NCBI RefSeq assembly: GCF_002735705.1
Contig: NZ_PDZL01000030.1
Location: forward strand, 1-54,260
DNA length: 54,260 nucleotides
DNA from: Janthinobacterium sp. BJB426
GTDB lineage: Bacteria; Pseudomonadota; Gammaproteobacteria; Burkholderiales; Burkholderiaceae_D
Reading direction: 5' to 3'
The translations under genes and the position numbers were made by a program. Of the stretch, positions 50,806-54,260 are shown piece by piece. Numbering within the stretch: the stretch's first letter is position 1; each line of letters begins with the position of its first letter. The notes beneath the pieces are model-generated. The model searched no databases. It had not been told where the DNA came from and was given only the letters and a program-made list of their open reading frames with translations.

Positions 50806-51723
50806 ATGGCCATGACTATCTCCTTGCGCCATATCGAGGTCTTCCGAGCCATCATGACGACGGGCAGCGTGACGGCCGCCGCCGCCATGCTGCACACATC
50901 GCAGCCCACCGTCAGCCGCGAGCTGGCGCGCCTCGAGCACTTGACGGGCCTCACCCTGTTCGAGCGCGAGCGGGGGCGGCTGCGCCCGACGGCCCAGGCG
51001 CTGCAGCTGTTCGAGGAAGTGCAGCGCGCGTATTTCGGCCTGGAGCGCATCGTCAGCACGGCGGCGGCCCTGCGCCAGTTTGACCAGGGGCAGCTGTCGA
51101 TCGCCTGCCTGCCCGTGTTTTCCCAATCCCTGCTGCCGCAGGCGTGCAAGCGCTTCGTCGCCGATTTCCCCAAGGTGAGCATCAGCATCACGCCGCAGGA
51201 GTCGCCGCTGCTGGAAGAATGGCTGTCGGCGCAGCGCCACGATATCGGCCTGACGGAAGTGGGCAATGCGCCGCCGGGCACAGTGCTTGATACCTTGATG
51301 TCTGTCGATGAAGTGTGCGTGCTGCCCGATGGCCATGCGCTCGCCGGCAAGGCCGTGTTGCAGCCGGCGGACTTCGCAGGCCAGCCTTTCATCAGCCTGG
51401 CCGCCGTCGACCCCTACCGCCAGCAGATCGACGCCATCTTCGCGCAGGCGGGCGTGGAGCGGCGCATGGCGCTCGACACGCACAGCGCCGCTTCCGTCTG
51501 CGCCATGGTGCGCGAAGGCGTGGGGCTGGCCATCGTCAATCCGCTCACGGCCCTCGATTATGCGGGGCAGGGCTTGCAGATTCGCCGTTTTGCCGTGTCC
51601 TTGCCGTTCACGGTGAATCTGGTCAAGCCCCTGCACCGGCCCCTGTCGCAACTGGTCGCCCTGTTCGAGCGGGCGCTGCATGCGCAGGCGGACGAGGTGA
51701 AAAGGCGCTTGCTGCAGCTGTGA
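50806..51723 (+). CDS. lysR: LysR, activator of lysA
   Basis: Founding-type LysR regulator of 305 residues. The HTH LRHIEVFRAIMTTGSVTAAA and LHTSQPTVSRELARLEHLTG closely follow E. coli LysR, as do LSIACLPVFSQSLLPQ, QESPLLEEWLSAQRHDIGLT and THSAASVCAMVREGVGLAIV. ATGs at 50806 and 50812 are both possible, neither with a clear ribosome-binding site. Divergent from lysA, its expected target. Confidence 0.92.
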   Translation: MAMTISLRHIEVFRAIMTTGSVTAAAAMLHTSQPTVSRELARLEHLTGLTLFERERGRLRPTAQALQLFEEVQRAYFGLERIVSTAAALRQFDQGQLSIACLPVFSQSLLPQACKRFVADFPKVSISITPQESPLLEEWLSAQRHDIGLTEVGNAPPGTVLDTLMSVDEVCVLPDGHALAGKAVLQPADFAGQPFISLAAVDPYRQQIDAIFAQAGVERRMALDTHSAASVCAMVREGVGLAIVNPLTALDYAGQGLQIRRFAVSLPFTVNLVKPLHRPLSQLVALFERALHAQADEVKRRLLQL

Positions 51724-51793
51724 CGACGCTTGTGGAGCGGCGGCGGTCAACAGAGTAAAATGGCGCTTTACTTATTCAAGCCTGACTACTTCG

Positions 51794-53200
51794 ATGACCA
51801 CAACCGCTACTCCCGTCCGTACCCGATTCGCTCCCAGCCCGACCGGCTATCTGCACCTGGGCGGCGCCCGCACCGCTTTATATAGCTGGGCGTATGCCCG
51901 TCACTTTGGTGGCACCTTCGTGCTGCGCATCGAAGACACGGACGTGGAGCGCTCCACGCCGGAAGCCGTGCAAGCCATCATCGAAGGCATGAAGTGGCTG
52001 GGCCTGGACCACGACGAAGGCCCGTTCTACCAGATGCAGCGCATGGACCGCTACCGCGAAGTGGTGGCGCAGATGCTGGCCGAAGGTACGGCATACCACT
52101 GCTACTCGTCGCCGGAAGAAGTCGAGGCGATGCGCGAGCGCATGCGCGCCGCCGGCGAAAAGCCGCGTTACGACGGCACCTGGCGCCCGGAGCCGGGCAA
52201 GACCCTGCCGGCAGTGCCAGCCGACCGCAAGCCCGTCGTGCGCTTCAAGAACCCGCTCGATGGCGACGTGACGTGGGACGATGTGGTCAAGGGCACGATC
52301 ACGATCTCGAATCGCGAGCTGGACGACCTGGTGATCGCGCGCCCGGATGGCACGCCAACGTACAACTTCTGCGTGGCAGTCGATGACTGGGACATGCAGA
52401 TCACCCACGTGATCCGCGGCGACGACCATGTCAACAACACCCCGCGCCAGATCAACATCCTGCGCGCCATCGGCGCTCCGCTGCCGCTGTACGGCCACCT
52501 GCCGATGATCCTGGGTGCGGATGGCGAGAAGCTGTCGAAGCGCCATGGCGCCGTCAGCGTGATGGATTACCCGGCGCAAGGCTTCCTGCCTGAAGCGATG
52601 CTGAACTACCTGGCGCGCCTGGGCTGGAGCCATGGCGACGATGAAGTGTTCTCGACCGAGCAATTCTGCGAATGGTTCAACCTGAACCACCTGTCGAAAT
52701 CGGCGGCCCAGTTCAACAATGAAAAATTGGCCTGGCTGAATAACCACTATATCAAGCAGGCAGACAACACGCGCCTGGCCGACCTGGCGCGTCCGCAAAT
52801 GGTCGCCGCCGGCGCCGTCTTCGAAGGCGCGCCGGATCTGGCGCAAGTGCTGGGCATGATGAAGGAGCGCGCCAATACCATCAATGAACTGGCTGCCGCC
52901 TCGATGCTGTTCTTCCGCGAGCCGCAGCCGGAAGCGGAACTGGCAGCGCAGCACATCACGGATGCCATCAAGCCCGTGCTGGCGCAGTTTGCCGAGCGTA
53001 TCGCCACGGTGGAGTGGAGCAAGGAAGCCGTCGCCGCCATGATCAAGGAAGTGCTGGCCGCCAATACCATCAAGATGCCGTTGCTGGCCATGCCTTTGCG
53101 TTTGATTCTGACGGGCCAGTTGCAGACCCCGGCCATTGACCAGGTGGTGGTGATCTTCGGCCGCGACACCGTGCTGGCGCGCCTGGCAAAGTGGCTGTAA
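51794..53200 (+). CDS. gltX: Glutamyl-tRNA synthetase
   Basis: Charges tRNA-Glu with glutamate. The 468-residue class I enzyme starts with FAPSPTGYLHLGGARTALY (HLGG is the HIGH variant, H21), has RIEDTDVERSTPEAVQ and the KLSKR loop (DGEKLSKRHGAVS near 245), and the C-terminal anticodon-binding helices. It lies just upstream of a tRNA array with two tRNA-Glu genes, the enzyme's substrate. Confidence 0.96.
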   Translation: MTTTATPVRTRFAPSPTGYLHLGGARTALYSWAYARHFGGTFVLRIEDTDVERSTPEAVQAIIEGMKWLGLDHDEGPFYQMQRMDRYREVVAQMLAEGTAYHCYSSPEEVEAMRERMRAAGEKPRYDGTWRPEPGKTLPAVPADRKPVVRFKNPLDGDVTWDDVVKGTITISNRELDDLVIARPDGTPTYNFCVAVDDWDMQITHVIRGDDHVNNTPRQINILRAIGAPLPLYGHLPMILGADGEKLSKRHGAVSVMDYPAQGFLPEAMLNYLARLGWSHGDDEVFSTEQFCEWFNLNHLSKSAAQFNNEKLAWLNNHYIKQADNTRLADLARPQMVAAGAVFEGAPDLAQVLGMMKERANTINELAAASMLFFREPQPEAELAAQHITDAIKPVLAQFAERIATVEWSKEAVAAMIKEVLAANTIKMPLLAMPLRLILTGQLQTPAIDQVVVIFGRDTVLARLAKWL

Positions 53201-53279
53201 TCGCCGCGATGAAATACGCGTAAAAATACGGTGCGGAAACCGCCCCTATGAAAAGTTGCTCATAGACGAAAAAGGGTAT

Positions 53280-53307
53280 TTGCAGAGTGAAACTTCTTTG
53301 CTATACT
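53280..53307 (+). promoter_or_regulatory. Promoter of the tRNA array
   Basis: TTGCAG (53280-53285) and TATACT (53302-53307) are 16 bp apart, a good sigma-70 promoter, placing transcription start about ten bases before the first tRNA. It lies 80 bp after gltX. A small GCGG-AAA-CCGC hairpin (no T run) sits between. Confidence 0.65.
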
Positions 53308-53324
53308 CTTGTTTCTGCACCAAC

Positions 53325-53400
<76 letters not shown>

Positions 53401-53467
53401 GCAGCAAAATCGCAGTCAGGTTTTGTTAGTCGTTGAAGTGGTGCAGATGATGTTTGGAAGTTCCGCG

Positions 53468-53543
53468 GTCCCCATCGTCTAGAGGCCTAGGACATCACCC
53501 TTTCACGGTGAGTACAGGGGTTCGAATCCCCTTGGGGACGCCA
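53468..53543 (+). tRNA. tRNA-Glu (TTC), copy 1
   Basis: 76 bases. The acceptor stem GTCCCCA pairs with TGGGGAC; anticodon loop CTTTCAC gives TTC; CCA is encoded. Confidence 0.96.
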
Positions 53544-53639
53544 GGTAGTTGTGATATAGTAGTGGCAGTTGTTTGTACTGATTGTTGTAAGTTCAGAGCC
53601 GTAAAAAGCGGAATCTGGATGGAAAGCAAGTAGTGGAAC

Positions 53640-53668
53640 AAAGTCGCCAAGTGCGGCTTTTATTATTT
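53640..53668 (+). terminator. Terminator-like hairpin within the tRNA array
   Basis: AAAGTCGC, CAAGT and GCGGCTTT pair (one wobble) and are followed by TATTATTT. It lies between the first tRNA-Glu and second tRNA-Ala, so it may reduce read-through; no separate strong promoter was seen for the later genes. Confidence 0.6.
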
Positions 53669-53677
53669 CTGCGCCCG

Positions 53678-53753
<76 letters not shown>

Positions 53754-53804
53754 ACAGCGCAGAGATAAAGCGGCAAACTGTAGAGGTAAAAATGTAGTAC
53801 CGAG

Positions 53805-53880
53805 GTCCCCATCGTCTAGAGGCCTAGGACATCACCCTTTCACGGTGAGTACAGGGGTTCGAATCCCCTTGGGGACGCCA
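53805..53880 (+). tRNA. tRNA-Glu (TTC), copy 2
   Basis: Identical to copy 1 over 76 bases, anticodon TTC, CCA encoded. Confidence 0.96.
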
Positions 53881-53927
53881 GTTCAGTCTGGTGTTGTAGT
53901 GAAGAAGTAGCAGTGTTTCTGCGCCCG

Positions 53928-54003
<76 letters not shown>

Positions 54004-54032
54004 ACAGCGCAGAAACAGGTAGTGAATAAATC

Positions 54033-54057
54033 AAAGTCGCCTTGAGCGGCTTTTTTT
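54033..54057 (+). terminator. Terminator closing the tRNA array
   Basis: AAAGTCGC, CTTGA and GCGGCTTT with seven T: the same stem as at 53640, now with a full T run. Confidence 0.85.
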
Positions 54058-54092
54058 ATTTCCGGAAATAGCATATAAGTCACAAGATATTC

Positions 54093-54110
54093 AAAGTCGC
54101 CTCGGCGGCT
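54093..54110 (+). repeat. Third copy of the tRNA-array hairpin, without T run
   Basis: AAAGTCGCCTCGGCGGCT repeats the stem of the two upstream hairpins, but after GCGGCT the T run is replaced by AATGAGATGG. This suggests the IS110-type element joined here, at about 54110/54111. Confidence 0.5.
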
Positions 54111-54128
54111 AATGAGATGGTCACCCTC

Positions 54129-54158
54129 CACCATATAAGTTACTAAACTTATAGGGTG
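54129..54158. repeat. 30-bp inverted repeat upstream of the IS110 transposase
   Basis: Thirteen-base arms with one mismatch (CACCATATAAGTT and AACTTATAGGGTG) around ACTA, 24 bp before the transposase ATG. Probably a functional end structure of the element, or an RNA hairpin in its leader. CATATAAGT also occurs at 54072-54080. Confidence 0.55.
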
Positions 54159-54182
54159 TTTTCATTTCTGAAGGAGGCCATC

Positions 54183-54260
54183 ATGGAAAACGTTACGCTC
54201 ATCGGCATCGATCTCGGCAAACACAGCTTTCATGTCCACGGACAGGATCGCCAAGGTAAA
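54183..54260 (+). CDS. IS110-family transposase, N-terminal fragment
   Basis: Only the first 26 codons are in the window. LIGIDLGKHSFHVHGQD is the N-terminal strand of the RuvC-like DEDD domain of IS110-family recombinases, with the first catalytic Asp in GIDLGK; the wording is nearer the IS1111 subgroup. AAGGAGG eight bases before the ATG fixes the start. The remainder and the right end of the element lie outside the window. Confidence 0.85.
   Translation, partial: MENVTLIGIDLGKHSFHVHGQDRQGK

Overview
The window is a high-GC chromosomal segment from a betaproteobacterium of the Oxalobacteraceae, most likely Janthinobacterium. The strongest pointer is a subclass B3 metallo-beta-lactamase (21152-22102) that I recognise from memory as THIN-B of Janthinobacterium lividum. 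A fused glucokinase/RpiR regulator, the DUF3460-scpA-panC order, lysA facing a LysR regulator, and metG facing apbC are all usual for Burkholderiales. There is no rRNA operon, CRISPR array or prophage. Mobile DNA is limited to one complete IS1595-type element and the left edge of an IS110-type element.

Layout. (1) 1-5.7 kb, sugar uptake and activation: a maltoporin fragment runs left; a glucokinase-RpiR fusion and a LacI regulator run right; a mannose isomerase-type epimerase and a fructokinase run left behind a perfect 18-bp LacI-type palindrome. Together they would take hexoses through the outer membrane, convert mannose to fructose and phosphorylate both. (2) 5.7-8.1 kb: two tandem Sel1-repeat periplasmic proteins and a DUF1090 protein. 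(3) 8.1-13.4 kb, valine/isobutyrate degradation: mmsB, mmsA and a branched-chain-type ABC binding protein form an operon facing a LysR regulator; an isochorismatase-family hydrolase follows. (4) 13.4-21.1 kb: a 623-residue protein of unknown role behind an FNR-like site, a DUF1624 membrane protein, a Fur-controlled TonB siderophore receptor, a LysR/oxidoreductase pair and a small TPR protein.

(5) 21.1-24.4 kb holds the most interesting unit: blaI, then a BlaR1-like M56 membrane protease whose extracytoplasmic sensor is an intact PBP7-type (S11) serine DD-peptidase domain, then the THIN-B-like beta-lactamase, all in one direction. The blaI promoter is covered by TCTAGA palindromes spaced 14 bp apart, and a terminator-like hairpin sits between the sensor and the lactamase gene. 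It reads as a self-contained beta-lactam- or cell-wall-responsive resistance operon.

(6) 24.4-37.5 kb, mixed functions: an unrecognised 506-residue protein, DUF3422, a TetR/Bcr-type efflux pair with two TetR operators, a copper-delivery cluster (DUF2946, SCO, PCuAC), AraC and Crp/Fnr regulators, an acyl-CoA synthetase, a DHA2 efflux pump, RNase T2 and ilvE. (7) 37.6-45.4 kb, housekeeping: a Fur-family regulator, the IS1595 element, panC, scpA, DUF3460, a GNAT acetyltransferase, metG and apbC. (8) 45.4-51.7 kb: a 108-bp imperfect palindrome, DUF4399, an alkaline-phosphatase-superfamily enzyme, a phospholipase D-type lipoprotein, lysA and lysR. (9) 51.8 kb to the end: gltX, a five-gene tRNA array (Ala-Glu-Ala-Glu-Ala) with repeated terminator hairpins, and the start of an IS110-family transposase that appears to sit in a third copy of that hairpin.
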